Shown piece by piece: positions 1 to 12,250 of a stretch of 64,000 bases of DNA (the first letter of the stretch is position 1; each line of letters opens with the position of its first letter). The stretch is from Aphidius gifuensis. Taxonomy: Eukaryota; Arthropoda; Insecta; Hymenoptera; Braconidae. The stretch is taken from NCBI RefSeq assembly GCF_014905175.1, contig NC_057788.1, positions 18,322,154 to 18,386,153 on the forward strand, read 5' to 3'. The notes under the pieces were generated by a model. That model searched no databases. It saw only the letters and a list, made by a program, of their open reading frames with translations, and was not told the DNA's origin. The position numbers and the translations under genes were made by a program.

Positions 1-612
1 TTATTATTTAAACGGTCGAGTTTTAGAGCAGGTTGTCAGAAGATAAATCAATTACGGTAACTGGCCACTCAGATACTGTTTTAAGTAATTGTTCTATCTG
101 TTCGGTCGAGCTTTATAATAGAATTGTTTTTAGAATTAATCAATTAAGGTAACTGGCCACTCAGATACCAACACAATTAATTGATTTATTCGACGGGTAA
201 AATATCTGTAACAAATTGATTAGCCGTTGTCTTGGCCGACTCAGGACCTAATCAGCTAGTTTTGGCTATAAATTGTTCGATTGGATCGTTAATTCGGGAT
301 TCTCAGTATAACAGTTGTTCGATGTTAATATACGGTTGCTAAATTCGTGATTTTAACCGGGCCGTGTTATTAGCTAGCTTGATTAATAATTAAAACTCAT
401 TTTTGTCAATAAATCGCTATATTATCGCTATATCGATTTATTCTCGATTATTTCCAATAAGAATCAGGGAATCATCTCTGTGTTGATCAAAAGGAATTTT
501 GACTAATTCTGACGTAAAATTCTGATAAATTAAAAATAACAACTTCGATTTTGATTTACGTAATTGTTGTTGGTCCACCACATTGACCCACTTGTGTTGT
601 TGATTAATCAAT
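1..612 (+). other. 5' leader of gypsy element A (LTR outside window)
   Basis: Non-coding sequence upstream of the gag start at 613. It contains a direct repeat with the core TGGCCACTCAGATAC, seen near 62-76 and again near 154-168 (spacing 92 bp), each preceded by similar AT-rich sequence. Repeat-rich leaders also occur in related element B (17.5-19.9 kb), which supports reading this as the gypsy 5' untranslated region. No LTR end or primer-binding site is visible, so the 5' LTR must lie before base 1 or be missing. Confidence 0.5.
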
Positions 613-2715
613 ATGTCGAATAATGTAGCAGTTGTTAAAAAGCGAGGTAGGCCACCACGTAACCCTCCAACTTTAGGAAGCGCGGCTAGCTCCACCACGG
701 AATTGAATGAAGATCTGGCTGCTGGATCCGTGATTGGTGATGTTGTCCCAGCGGTTACGCTGACACAAGCATCACCGGAGGATCAGGCAACTGGTAATTC
801 AGGTCGACTCCCATCTCGTCCAGGCTCTTTTCTCTCTTCTATAGGAAGCTTTGGAGATTTATTTGGGGATGACGTGGATCCCGGGGATAATAACAATTCG
901 GTGGACCCCCCTCGTCTCCTTAGCGAACGTATTACCACTCCGACAGGTCAATTTCCGCTGACGGGGATTTGTTTCTTGGACCTTCAGGTGGCGGATCCAA
1001 TCCACCCCTGGCTAAAGGACTCACCAAGACTAACAAAATTGCAAGAGAAAAACCACCAGTACCAACACTACCACGTTTTGTTGACCTGCCGCGAGACCAT
1101 GAAGGTCCAGTCCTACGTAGTAGGTTCAGCTCGCGTAGACCGGCAGGTGATGATCTACCAAGTCGTCAGGTTGATCCTGATGATGATCTAGGTAGACTCA
1201 AACCACCACGCCAACAAAAGACTAAAACCCAGGCGGATGACCGCCAGGTTTTAAACTCAAATTCGCGTCGTCTTCCAGAGGCACCACCATATATCCCAAG
1301 ACGTCAGGATTATCCTGAAGATAACTTGGAGTATTTGGAGCCCCCACGTCCTCAAAAGACCAGAAACTTGTTGTATGATCAACGAGTTTCTGGAGCAATC
1401 TCGCGCCGTCTCCCAGAGGCACAACCATGTATCCCAAGGCGTCAGGAATATCCTGAAGACGAATTGAAATATGTGGAGCCACCAGTTAGACAAAGGACCA
1501 GAATTTTGTGATATGATTAACGAGATTCTGGTGTATATACTCGCCACCAACCAACAGAGCGTGAACGGGTTAGTTCAAGTCATCCAGGTCGCCCTGATTA
1601 CGACTTGGGTTATCAAGATGCTCCGCGTCGCCAAGTAATAAGTCCATCATTAGAAGACCTTCGGATTGTAGAACCGAAACCACGTCGTCAGAATCCCGTG
1701 ATAAGGGTACTTCTAAATTTTCACCTCCAACTCTCTGGAAAACCAGGAGAGGATGTGGAGGGATTCCTTTTTAGAATTGACCAAGCGCGAGAAATAACCG
1801 TTGCCTCTGATCAAGAAGTCCTTTCGGCTCTCTCTTTTTGTTTACGTGGTCCTGCGTGGTTCATGACCCACCTCGAAGACTTGCATAGTTGGGAAGCTGC
1901 TCGAGAAGCTTTTCGTGATAGCTTCGCAGATCCCGACTATCAACGGGCTCTAAGAGAAGAAATTGACAAGCGCACTCAAGGTTCCACGGAATCTATTCGA
2001 AGCTACGTTTCATGCATACGGGGTTTGTTCCAACGAACAAATCCACCCTGGCCTGAAAGTGAGCGCGTCATCTATACAATTCGGAATTTATTGCCTTCGT
2101 TCCAACGTTTGATTTCCGCTCGAACGTGTCCAACAATGAGAGCTGTGGAGGCGGAGGCAATACGACAGGAGAGGATCACCCAGATCGCTCAGACTCGTCG
2201 TCCGCCTCCGAGACCAGAACTTTCGTTGTGCCCAGGTTTCGCTTGCCCAACATCGCGCACTGTGACTTTCGCTCATTCTCGTCCATCACGCACCAATGAA
2301 GTACGTACTTTAATCGAGGAAGATGACTTCTGTATGAGTAACTGTAACCACAGACTCGAAGAAGATCTTGAACTCCACGCACTTCATCGCGAGATTGAAG
2401 GTAATCGTGATCGGGTGAAAGTATCAAAAGTACCAATGAAAACAGAGCAAGGGACTCAGTGTTCACCTCCCATGTCTCCGGTACCATTGCCTCGTAATAT
2501 CATTCGTAGTGCGTCTCCAGTTCCAGGATTCGATTCTCAGCTTGAACGTCCTGGTAGATCCGGGGGTAATGAGATAGAGTGCTGGAACTGCGACTCTCGA
2601 GGACATGTTTACCGCGATTGCCATAAAACGGCGTCGTCGTTTTTGTTATCGTTGTAAAAGACCTGGCGTAACATTAGCTTCTTGTCCGTTTTGTAATTCG
2701 GGAAACGACAATTGA
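613..2715 (+). pseudogene. gag: gypsy element A gag (frameshifted)
   Basis: Structural Gag polyprotein of a Ty3/gypsy retrotransposon, which would form the particle and bind RNA. The N-terminus at 613 has an AT-hook-like motif (KKRGRPPRNPP). A reading-frame change near 960 moves to a frame rich in Pro, Arg and Glu. That frame contains repeats of about 44 residues around a PRRQxYPEDxLxYxEPP motif (about 1225-1510). TGA at 1509 and TAA at 1518 break the frame, which is then open to 2657. The 1605-2657 part resembles the Retrotrans_gag capsid region and ends in a CCHC knuckle (CWNCDSRGHVYRDCHK). A second Cys cluster (CYRCKRPG...CPFC) lies just downstream in another frame and ends at 2715. At least two stops and two frame changes make this a decayed copy. 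Confidence 0.85.
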
Positions 2716-5699
2716 GTCTCACGGAGCCGGTGCCTGAGCCTCAGTTGGTAGAATCAACCCCGGCAAAGTTGGACAGTAAAGTATCCCGGAGTTCTGTGTC
2801 TGATCATAGAGTTTTAACTCCGGAAGAAATACTGTCAACCACACTGTCCCCTATGGCTGCGGAATTCGTTCCAAAACCAGAGCCGATGGTGGAAGTACCC
2901 AAAGACAAGAAGACTACAGCATTCCACCTTGAATTAATTATTGGTCCACTTGTTATCCGAGCCCTTGTAGATTCAGGGGCAAATCGTACGTTCGTTGGTC
3001 CAGCTGCAACTCAGTTACTGGAACAATCAGGACTGGAGCAGCAGGCCATACCTCCGAGACGCGTCGTTACGGCAAGTGGACAAGTCGAGACTATATTATA
3101 TTCGGTTCAGCTAGTTTTGGTGGTAGCAGATAAAGCCACAAAGATGGAAGTTCTGGTACTGCGATCTTTGTCGGAGGACTTTATCTTAGGTATGGATTTT
3201 CTTCAGACGTCTGGAATGGTGATTGATTTTGGAGATAGGTCGTGGTTTTACCGAGACTGTCCTGAAGTTAAACACTTGTTTGTACCAACCCCCAACGCGT
3301 CTAAAGCTCTCCATTGCCACGGGCTGAAAACCCTTGATCCGGACCAAGAATCAAAATCAAACGAACTTTTGTCGAGTAAACTTCCTGAGGCACCACCACC
3401 TGGTTCCCCATTTCCTGTCACTCCGCTTACTATGCACTACATTGACGTTGGTGGACACTCACCAATTCGTCAAAAACCTCATCGGGCAAATCCGGCGATG
3501 TGTGGTGCCATGAAAGCGGAAGTTGACAAGATGTTGGCTACGGGAATCATTGTTCCATCTCAAAGCGAGTGGGCAAGCCCAGTGGTTATGGTGCCAAAAG
3601 GTAAAGGTAGTTGGCGTTTTTGCGTAGATTTCCGTAAAGTCAATGAAATAACCAAAAAGGATGCGTATCCTATACCAGACATGTCAGCTATTCTGGATGA
3701 GTTTCGTCTAGCTCATTATATCACCACAATTGATTTTAGCCAGGCCTCCTTTCAAATCGCGCTTACGCCTGCTTCTCAGGAAATAACAGCCTTTATCGTT
3801 CCAGGATATGGTTTGTACCATTTCCTCCGGATGCCCTTCGGATTGTCAAATAGTCCTGCGACGATGCAACGGCTAGCCGATCAGCTGCTGGGTCATATGT
3901 ACTATCCATCGGTATTCGTGTACTTAGACGATATAATTATTGTGACCAAAACCTTCGAAGAACACCTCGTTTACCTCGAGAAGGTATTGCAAGACCTCAA
4001 ATCAGCTAATTTGACTATTAACCGCGATAAGAGTCATTTCTGTTGCTCAGAAGTCCAGTATTTGGGGTTCATCGTGAATCAGAGCGGTCTCCAGGTTGAT
4101 CCGGAGAAAACTGCTGCTGTGATGGGTTATCCACCACCTTTGAACCTCAAACAACTGCGTCGGTTCGGGATGGCGTCCTGGTATCGGAGATTCATACCAG
4201 ACTTTGCGTCTCTGTCAGAACCATTAACCAGATTAACCAAGAAAGGTGTACTCCGGCTTACCACCGCTCCCACCTTGGCGTGTCCAGATTTCTCGGTACC
4301 TTTCTTCTTGCAAACCGATGCAAGTAGCGTAGGTTTAGGTGCAGTCTTGACTCAGACAATTGACGATGAAGAAAAAGTTATTGCCTATGCTAGCCGCACG
4401 ATGACTGACACGGAGACCCGGTATACATTCACCGAGCAGGAATGCCTAGCAGTACTCTGGTCGATCCGGAAGTTCCGCTGCTATTTAGAGGGCTATACTT
4501 TCACGGTAATAACGGACCATAGTAGTTTGCGTTGGCTAAATAATCTACGAAATCCGAGTGGTCGCCTTGCACGTTGGTCGTTGGAACTGATGCAATACAG
4601 TTTCAACATAATCCATCGCTAAGGTGCTCTTCACCACGTACCCGACGCGCTATCACGAATACCTGATAGAATTGATACTATTGAAGACACTAATATCACG
4701 AAAGATTATTGGTATTGTAAAAAGTTTCGCAAAGTCCACCATTGCCCGGATAGCCACCTTGACTGGAAGATAGTTGGTGACTGCTTGTATTTCCACAGGC
4801 CCCAATCTTTCATTGTCACGGAATTTCAAGACTTATCAGCCTGGAAGTTGGTTATTCCAAGGGAATTACGCGAACAAGTCATTCAATCGTGCCATGATCC
4901 ACCTCATCAAGGTCACCTGGGAATTGACAAAACATACAGGAGAGTTATGCAATACTTCTGGCCAAATATGTTTCGTGAAGTCACTAGGTTCATCTCTCGT
5001 TGCGAAATTCGTCAGCGGACAAAATCTGACTCAGCCAAACCTCGCGGTCTAATAGGTAAACGTTTAGTACAGGAACCATCGTCGATCATAGCCGCAGATA
5101 TTATGGGACCGTTACCTCGTTCACGTAATGGCAAATCTTATCTCCTCGTCGTTCAAGATCAGATGACTAAGTACGTCGAATTGGCTCCTTTACGTGTAGC
5201 TAATGGACGTGTTATTCGTGAGCGACTTGAAGATTTGATAGTTTTCCGCCACGGTGCCCCTCGAACATTGATTACATCCTTTGCGAATACTGGTCGTGAA
5301 CCTCGTCCACCAAATTCTCTTCGGCACAGATCGGAAGGCCAATCCGATCTGGTACCGGTACCGATAGAGAAATGGAATGAACGGATGAGACGTCTGAATA
5401 TTCTTCGGCAAGCTTTGATCTTAACTAGGGAAGAAGCTTCAGACAGACAGTCCACCCAGTACAATTCACGACATAGACCTTTCGAATTTTCTGTTGGCCA
5501 ATTAGTTCTTAGAAAGACCCATCGCCTTTCAAATTCAGCTCAGCAATACGCAGCTGGACTTGAAAAACGGTTTGAAGGACCTTTTGTCATCACCCAAAAA
5601 TTTTCGGCTACTCGTTACGAATTATCAGATTTCGCTGGCAAGGTCTTAGGACAAACAGCGATTTCTGATTTGAAACCCTGGATAGCCTTCAATACTTAA
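2697..5699 (+). pseudogene. pol: gypsy element A pol (protease-RT-RNase H-integrase)
   Basis: Polyprotein for reverse transcription and integration. The frame is open from 2697 without an ATG, in the same frame as the main gag ORF but separated from it by two TAA codons, so expression by frameshift or readthrough is implied. Domains in order: aspartic protease (LVDSGANRTFVG), reverse transcriptase with VYLDDIIIV, RNase H (LQTDASSVGLGAVL...TDHSSLRWL), then integrase with an HHCC finger, a core and a GPY/F-like tail. Breaks: TAA at 4620-4622 between RNase H and integrase; loss of one Leu in the RT connection; an in-frame deletion between RT and RNase H compared with element B; a lost Cys in the integrase finger (CEIRQR versus CETCQR in B); and a deletion of the integrase core that removes the second and third catalytic acidic residues. 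It is not functional. Confidence 0.9.
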
Positions 5700-5744
5700 T
5701 AGTCACACAATTGCTACCGTATTTCTTTTCTTATATTGTTGTGA

Positions 5745-7648
5745 ATGAGAGGACTACGTTCAAACAGCAAGTCTTCCAGTGATCCATCAATATGCAGAAG
5801 ACAGACTCGATCGACTGGTAAAGACCTGAGCAAAATGAGACCACCAGTTCCATTAATCATTACACAGATAGTGAAAGCGAGTCGGAAGAAAGTAGTGGAA
5901 TACCAGCTCCACCAATCCAGGTTCCTATGGATCAATGACGGGAACTTGTCTTGGTGGAGGATCTGGAACCTTTTCGTGACCATCTAAAAAAACTGGCCAC
6001 TATGGAGCCAAAAATAGCTGGAGCCATCTCGGGGGTGTGCTCCAAATTGCAACAGTACCAAAGATCGGTAGAGCAGGCCACAACAGCAGCCAAGGAGATC
6101 ATTGCACTTGGAGCTGCTCTAGAAGATACACCAACTGGAAAAGGTTCCGAATACAAAATAAGCTCATGGGGAAGTGTTCCACTAATTACTCATGCGGATG
6201 CTAAGGCCGGCTCTATTGGAGGTGATACGTTGGACTGTACCCCAGGTACAGACTCAGAATTCGAGTCCACTGTCTCGAAATCTGGTTCCGACGTATTACT
6301 TTGGGAGAAGGTACCACGAGTAGAGCTTCCACGTCTCGAAGACCTTACTGCCACTGCTCCAATACGACTATACTTTAAACCAGTGGATCCACCAGTAAGG
6401 GAAAAGATAAGTCACGACAAGAGCAAAACAAAACCAAAGCTACTAACCAATGAGAAAGTTGTCTTAACTGGTTTTCCACCTTTCAGACACTCTAAGGCCG
6501 GTAGATCCGCCAAAGTTGATGTTGGGATGGAAAGGTCATCATCTATTCAACTACCAGTACCACCAGCGGTAAGACCAAAACCAATCATGGTGTCTCTGTC
6601 ACTGGACAGAATCGGAGGCATGCTTCCAATGTTGATGCGTCTAACGCAGGATGAATCACCCACACCTAAGTTGGTCAACGCCACATATGCAGAGGTGACA
6701 CCTTCTGGAAAGATTCTGAAACATGTTGACAGTTCTACAAGTAGTGTGCCCGGTGGAACCCAATCATTGGTCACTCTACCCAAGATCTCGACATCACCAA
6801 CAACTCAGGACTGCTTGGTAATTCCAGTGGCAAGTTTATCAAAGACTACCAAGGGAAAGGCTTCAGAAAAAGTCGAGATACTTGCGACTACCCAAAAAGT
6901 TCAGCTAGCAGAGTCATCAACGGTGGCACCAACCAACAAAGTATTGGAGAGTAAGAGTCTCCTGTCCAGATCAAGAGACTCACTCGAGGCAGGTGTATCT
7001 TATTTAACAGTCACCAGTGGTAACCAGTCACTACCGGTTTCTGCTAAGTTATTGTCATATTGTCGTAACGTGCCAGTAGCTGAACCCCTCCTGACAAGTC
7101 CACCAGGTTCACCACTGATAGATGATTCTGCAGACGAAGAAATTAGTGGCATGCTTTCACCAACACTCTCCATCGACATTTCGCTGCAAGACCAGGAGGA
7201 GATAATGAAATCAGTTTCGTTAGACAAACACGGTGAGCTGTTGATACCGGAAGAGCTGAAACCACTAGCTTTGGTGGAAGGTAAACTGCCTCGAACCCGA
7301 GTTGAAGTTAAGTCAATGACGAATATACCCGAGGTCATCAAAGATAACCAGAAGAAACTTGAAGAGGTAATAACAACGGAAGTTGTGGGGTCACAGAGTC
7401 CAGCTGAAGTGGAAATGCCACAAGTCACCGCTGAGCCCGAATCAACAGCAAAAACAACTGAAGCTGAAATAATCAAAATATCACTTGACCGCGAATCAAT
7501 TTCCAACTCAGCTGTAGTTGTTAAGCTAGAATCAACCACAGCTGAGAAAAAGAGGAAGAAGAGAAAGTTTAACTGGCACTGTCTGACAGGTTTCGAACAA
7601 AATTATTGTAAATGTACCAACCCAGCTTGTCACCAAAGACATCTTTAA
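5745..7648 (+). pseudogene. gypsy element A third ORF (non-envelope-like)
   Basis: A third ORF directly downstream of integrase, where some gypsy elements carry env. It starts at 5745 (MRGLRSNSKSSSDPS) and shifts frame before the long open stretch 5951-7648 (565 aa). It is homologous to the minus-strand ORF at 12.8-15.2 kb, with which it shares the GDTLDCTPG motif. The protein is Ser/Thr/Pro/Glu-rich and low in hydrophobic residues, with no signal peptide, transmembrane segment or fusion-like peptide. The C-terminus is basic (KKRKKRKFNWH) followed by a Cys/His cluster (CKCTNPACHQRH). I do not recognise a known family. Conservation of position in two copies indicates a real element gene. A nucleic-acid-binding accessory role is only an inference from the basic Cys/His tail. 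Confidence 0.7.
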
Positions 7649-8071
7649 TATAGAAAAAAAAGAAGACTGAAATAGGGGACAAGGTTGATCCTTACCTATA
7701 TTAAAATATATAAAAGACTTATATAGTATAGTTGTTGACTAAAATAATAAAGACTTTTATACTTTTTCACAAATTGACCTTGTTTATATTTTCGCACCCT
7801 GTCCTGGTTGTTTTAGATCTGTTTCAGGAAAATCAGGGGAATCAACTAGATCACAATCCTGACTAAAAGATGAGAGAGGATGTCGTCGTCGCTGGAGAGG
7901 AGGCTGTAGCGAATCTCGCTGCCTTATGGGACAACCAAGACCAACTAAACGGAAATCCTCCAACCGACGACTCTGTTTATTATTTTACCGTTTACTATTT
8001 CTTGTTGTATATTATTATTATCATTCTTTTCATATTTTCCCCTTTTCCACCAAAAGAAAGAGAGGAGGGAT
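7649..8071 (+). other. 3' UTR and probable polypurine tract of element A
   Basis: Non-coding sequence between the third ORF and the 3' LTR. A purine-rich run (AAAAGAAAGAGAGGAGGGA) ends near 8071 and is the best candidate polypurine tract. Downstream bases (for example a GAACTCGCTCTCTTGGCTGTGGGACG-like segment near 8130) resemble the LTR of the related family at 19.9-20.9 kb. The exact LTR start is not resolved, and I see no clear TG at the expected place. Confidence 0.4.
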
Positions 8072-9894
8072 AGCTTCGAGTGGGGGCAGACTGGTAGATC
8101 CAAGCTGCTCTGAAATATCTTGGGCTGAACTCGCTCTCTTGGCTGTGGGACGTGGTAAGAGATACACGTTTCGAGATCAGCTCTTGGTTTTACGTTATGT
8201 AGGGTACTCATGGGTCTAGCTGGATACTCAGCGGACACGTGGATTTTTAGGTTAGGTTTTTGGGGCGTTGTCTGTGTGGATCATTAGACAACTCAAGCAT
8301 ACAATTTTTCATTTAATAATTTAGTTAATTAATTTCGTTAGAAACGCGGTCCCTTTGATTATTTAAATAAATTCAAGGTCGCGAGTAAGCTTTGTTGTAC
8401 GTTTTGAGGCTTTTGATTACGTTTTTTTTTAGACTTTGAGACTACGTTTTTTTGTATTTTGGATTAAGTTTTGGATAAATAAATAATTTCGTTTTAGTTT
8501 TGAGCATAAAATAATATTGTGTTTTTGTTAATTATTTTGATTTGATTATAATTAATTTTTCTTGTAACTTTACCCGACCCTTCTACCACAACCAGCACAC
8601 TGAGCGAGTCTAGCTTCCCTCTAGGGTAGCTGTTGATAATTATTTGGCTAAACTATAATATAATTCGTTTATTGAGTTGTAACATGACATTTCTGCCAGT
8701 TATCTTCTCGGACCGCTTGTTACCGCCATTTTACCTGTAAATTGTCCTTTTTAACAAAACAAACTAAAATCCAATAAATCCAACAAAATAATAATAATAA
8801 TTTATATCCAAAAAAACATAATAAATAAAATCAGGGGTTTTCAAATCACCTTAAAACCGGAAAAAGGCCTAACACAATCTCGCGCTCAGAACACAATCAT
8901 ACCTGGACAATTACACAAATAAACAATGAATAAAACAACCGAAACAAGCAATCTAGAGGAAAGCCGCAGGGTCGCTCAGTGTGTGGGTTTTGGTAGAAGG
9001 GCCGGATAAAGCTGTTATAATTAATTTTACCTGAAAATAATAATAAATAAATAACCCAAAATAATAACAAAAGAAACACTATTAATTCATTTTCCTTTAT
9101 ATTTATTTATCAAACAAACTCGAACATAAACGTAACTCAAATAGCCAACGTAACTCAAAATACTAATTACTAATCCATATTTATCTCAAAAATCCTAAAC
9201 TAATGGGGACCGCGTCCAACAAAATATTAATTATTAATTAATTAATAAACTAAATCTAATAAACGAATGTATCAAAAAGTATCTGAATCAACTCGAGGAT
9301 TAGCCTTGAGTTGATCATAAAAACCAAAGCTAAACAAAAGTACCACATGGTGGTTGATCCACCATGTTCAACATACAAAAATAACCTCAAACTCACCGTC
9401 GCCAGACGACTGGTTAAAACAGAGGTCCAGTCAGTCTGACGTCTCAAAGACAAGAGAGCGAGTTTTCCCTCACTAATTATTTTAATCTATTTTTAATACC
9501 GAAAAGAAAAGAGGGATTTTCCCTACGCTAGTATGACTTGATGTTGATGGTGTCGCTAGTTGAGGAGTCGGACCCTTGTCTCTGTGGCTTAGCCTTTAAG
9601 GCAACGAGAATCGTTACAGAGTATATTTGCTGCTATTTTGTGTCTTGAGAATGAATGTGTTAAGCCCCTTTCGAGTTTTAGGGCGAATTGAAAACTCATG
9701 ATTTTAACGTAAACCTTTTTCAAAATTTAAGGTGAATTTAAAACTACACGATTTTGATAATATAGTAATATTAATTAGTAATTTGGATTTTGAGTTTAGT
9801 CAGTTTTGGTATTTTGGAAGTAATAAATAAATAAACCAAATAATATTTTCGATAACTGGTCCGAGAAGGTAACACGCAGAAATGCCACGTTACA
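8072..9894 (+). repeat. 3' LTR of gypsy element A, split by a nested solo LTR
   Basis: The right end is clear. Bases 9851-9894 (GATAACTGG...CCACGTTACA) are the inverse complement of the start of the related LTR at 8678 (TGTAACATGACATTTCTGCC...), so element A ends at 9894 with GTTACA and abuts satellite DNA. The left boundary near 8072 is inferred from the polypurine run. The LTR is interrupted from 8678 to 9618 by a solo LTR of a related family, with a 4-bp GAGT on either side. Element A's own LTR sequence is therefore about 8072-8677 plus 9623-9894. Confidence 0.6.
8678..9618 (-). mobile_element. solo LTR (gypsy family of element B)
   Basis: A 941-bp sequence beginning TGTAACATGACATTTCTGCC and ending GAATCGTTACA. 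It is closely similar along its length to the 5' LTR of element B at 19927-20851. It is flanked by GAGT on both sides (8674-8677 and 9619-9622), the 4-bp target-site duplication expected for Ty3/gypsy. No internal sequence, PBS or PPT adjoins it, so it is a solo LTR left by LTR-LTR recombination. It is placed on the minus strand by comparison with element B. Confidence 0.85.
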
Positions 9895-11212
9895 ATATCA
9901 TGTCTTTTTCTCTTTTTTTTTTTCTTTTTTAAATTTGATATATCATTATTGGTCAGTATGTAATTGATGCCAACTTTTTTGTTTTTTTTTTTTAATGAAA
10001 ATTAATAAATTGAACTAAAACTACTATAATTTAATGAATTATATCTAATAATGTCATTTTAATATTTAATATATAATTCATCTTCTTTATGTCATGCCAT
10101 TTTCTCTTTTTTTTTTTCTTTTTCAAATTTCATATATCTTTATTGGTCAGTATACAGTTGATATTAATTTTTTTTTTTTTTTTATTGAAAATTAATAAAA
10201 TACACGAAAACCACTATAATTTGACGAATCATATCTAATAATGTCATTTTTATATTTGATATATAATTCATCTTCTTTATGTCATGTCTTTTTCTTTTTT
10301 TTCTTCTTTTTTAAATTTTATATATCATTATTGGTCAGTATGTAATTGATACCAACATTTTTGTTTTTTTTTTTTATTCAAAATTAATAAGTTAAACGAA
10401 AACCACTATAATTTAATGAATCATATCTAATAATGTCATTTTTATATTTGATGTATAATTCATCTTCTTTATGTCATGTTTTTTTCCCTTTTTTTTTTCT
10501 TTTTTAAATTTGATATATCATTATTGGTCAGTATGTTATTGATGCCAACTTTTTTGTTTTTTTTTTTATTGAAAATTAATAAATTGTACTAAAACTACTA
10601 TAATTTATGAATTGTATCTAATAATGTCATTTTAATATTTATATATAATTCATCTTCTTTATGTCATGTCATTTTCTCTTTTTTTTTTTCTTGTTTAAAT
10701 TTCGTATATCTTTATCGGTCAGTATATAATTAATATCACTTTGTTTTTTTTCTGAAAATTGATAAAATACACGAAAACCACTATAATTTAATGAATCATA
10801 TCTAATACTGTCATTTTTATATTTGATATATAACTCATCTTCTTTATGTCATGTCATTTTCTCTTTTTTTTTTTTTTCAAATTTTATATATCATTATTGG
10901 TCAGTATGTAGTTGATACCAACATTTTTGTTTTTTTTTTTATTGAAAATTAATAAATTGAACTAAAACTACTGTAATTTAATGAATTATATCTAATAATG
11001 TCATTTTTATATTTGATGTATAATTCATCTTCTTTATGTAATGTTTTTTTCTCTTTTTTTTTTTCTTTTTGAAATTTGATATATCATTATCGGTCAGTAT
11101 ATAATTGATATCAAGTTTTTTGTTTTTTTTTTTATTGAAAATTATTAAATGAAACTAAAACTACTATTATTAAATGAATTATATCCAATAATGTCATTAC
11201 AATATTTTTTTG
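9895..11212. repeat. satellite family 1 (about 190-bp unit), block 1
   Basis: Head-to-tail array of about seven AT-rich units. Each has ATTGGTCAGTATGTAATTGA, a long T-run, GAAAATTAATAAATTGAAC, CTATAATTTAATGAAT, CTAATAATGTCATTTT, ATTCATCTTCTTTATGTCATG and a T/C-rich run. The landmark GGTCAGTAT recurs near 9951, 10145, 10333, 10527, 10719, 10898 and 11093, a spacing of roughly 179-195 bp. There is no coding potential. The array starts directly after the end of gypsy element A. Confidence 0.9.
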
Positions 11213-12115
11213 AAATTTTTTGGTCGTTTATTTTTTTTTTTTTAAACAAAATGTAGTATCAGAATTTGTTTTTGCAAGATATTTTTTGAACCGCCGAACC
11301 GAATTAGTTGATGTTAAATGAAATTTAGGTTTTTTTTTTCCCCAAAAGCAATCATCATATTTATTTTCAGTTTTTAGGCCTTATCAGATGTGATAGTGCC
11401 ATTTTTCGACAGGGCCCAATTTCAAATATTGACGGATCGGATCCGGCAATGATTCAATCGACGACGCTTCATCTGTAGACTCTACGATATTTTTTTTAAA
11501 TTTTTTGGTCGTTCATTTTTTTTTTTATTAAACAAAATGTAGTGTCAGAATTTGTTTTTGCAAGATATTTTTTGAACCGCCGAACCGAATTGGTTGATGT
11601 TAAATGAAATTTATGTTTTTTTTTTTCCCAAAAGCAATTATCATATTTATTATCAATTTTTGGGCCTTATGAGATTTAATATTTCCATTTTTCGATAGGG
11701 CCCAATTCCAAATATTGACGGATCGATTCCGGCAATGTTTCAATCGACGACGCTTCACCTGTAGACTTTGAGATATTTTTTTGAAAATTTTTGGTCGTTT
11801 ATTTTTTTTTTTATTAAACAAAATGTAGTGTCAGAATTTGTTTTTGCAAGATATTTTTTGAACCACCGAACCGAATTAGTTGATGTTAAATGAAATTTAG
11901 GTTTTTTTTTCCCAAAATCAATTATCAAATTTATTTTCAATTTTTGGGCTTTATTAGGTTTAATATTCCCATTTTTCGATAGGGCCCAATTTTAAATATT
12001 GTCAGATCGATTCCGGCAATGTTTCAATCGATGACGCTTTCATCTGTAGACTTTCCGTTATTTTTCTGGAATTTTTCGGTCGTTTATTTTTTTTTTCATT
12101 AAACAACAGAAATAA
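11213..12115. repeat. satellite family 2 (about 285-bp unit), three copies plus a partial
   Basis: Three tandem copies of a different AT-rich unit with the landmarks GGTCGTTTATTTTTT, GTCAGAATTTGTTTTTGCAAG, TTGAACCGCCGAACCGAATT, TAGGGCCCAATT and GGCAATGTTTCAATCGACG. GGTCGTTxATTT occurs near 11221, 11507, 11792 and 12078, about 286 bp apart. The small minus-strand ORFs here only reflect the repeat. The block sits between two blocks of satellite family 1, so the two families are interspersed rather than forming one homogeneous array. Confidence 0.85.
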
Positions 12116-12250
12116 ACAACATTAGAAAATGAAACAAAACAAAAAAAATAGTCATTCATTTTACAATAAAATGAAAAAACAAATCAAACAACAAGAAAAA
12201 AAATAAAAAATCCTACGGAACACTTAGGGTGCACCTTGGGGGGCTTGACT
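12116..12250. other. A-rich linker between satellite blocks
   Basis: Short A-rich stretch with a small GC-richer patch (CACTTAGGGTGCACCTTGGGG) linking satellite family 2 to the next family 1 block. No gene, repeat unit or regulatory site is recognised. Confidence 0.4.

Noticed and set aside
5745..7648. Envelope gene after gypsy pol
   Set aside because: No signal peptide, transmembrane helix, furin-like site or Cys pattern of an envelope. Composition is acidic and Ser/Thr-rich with a Cys/His tail.
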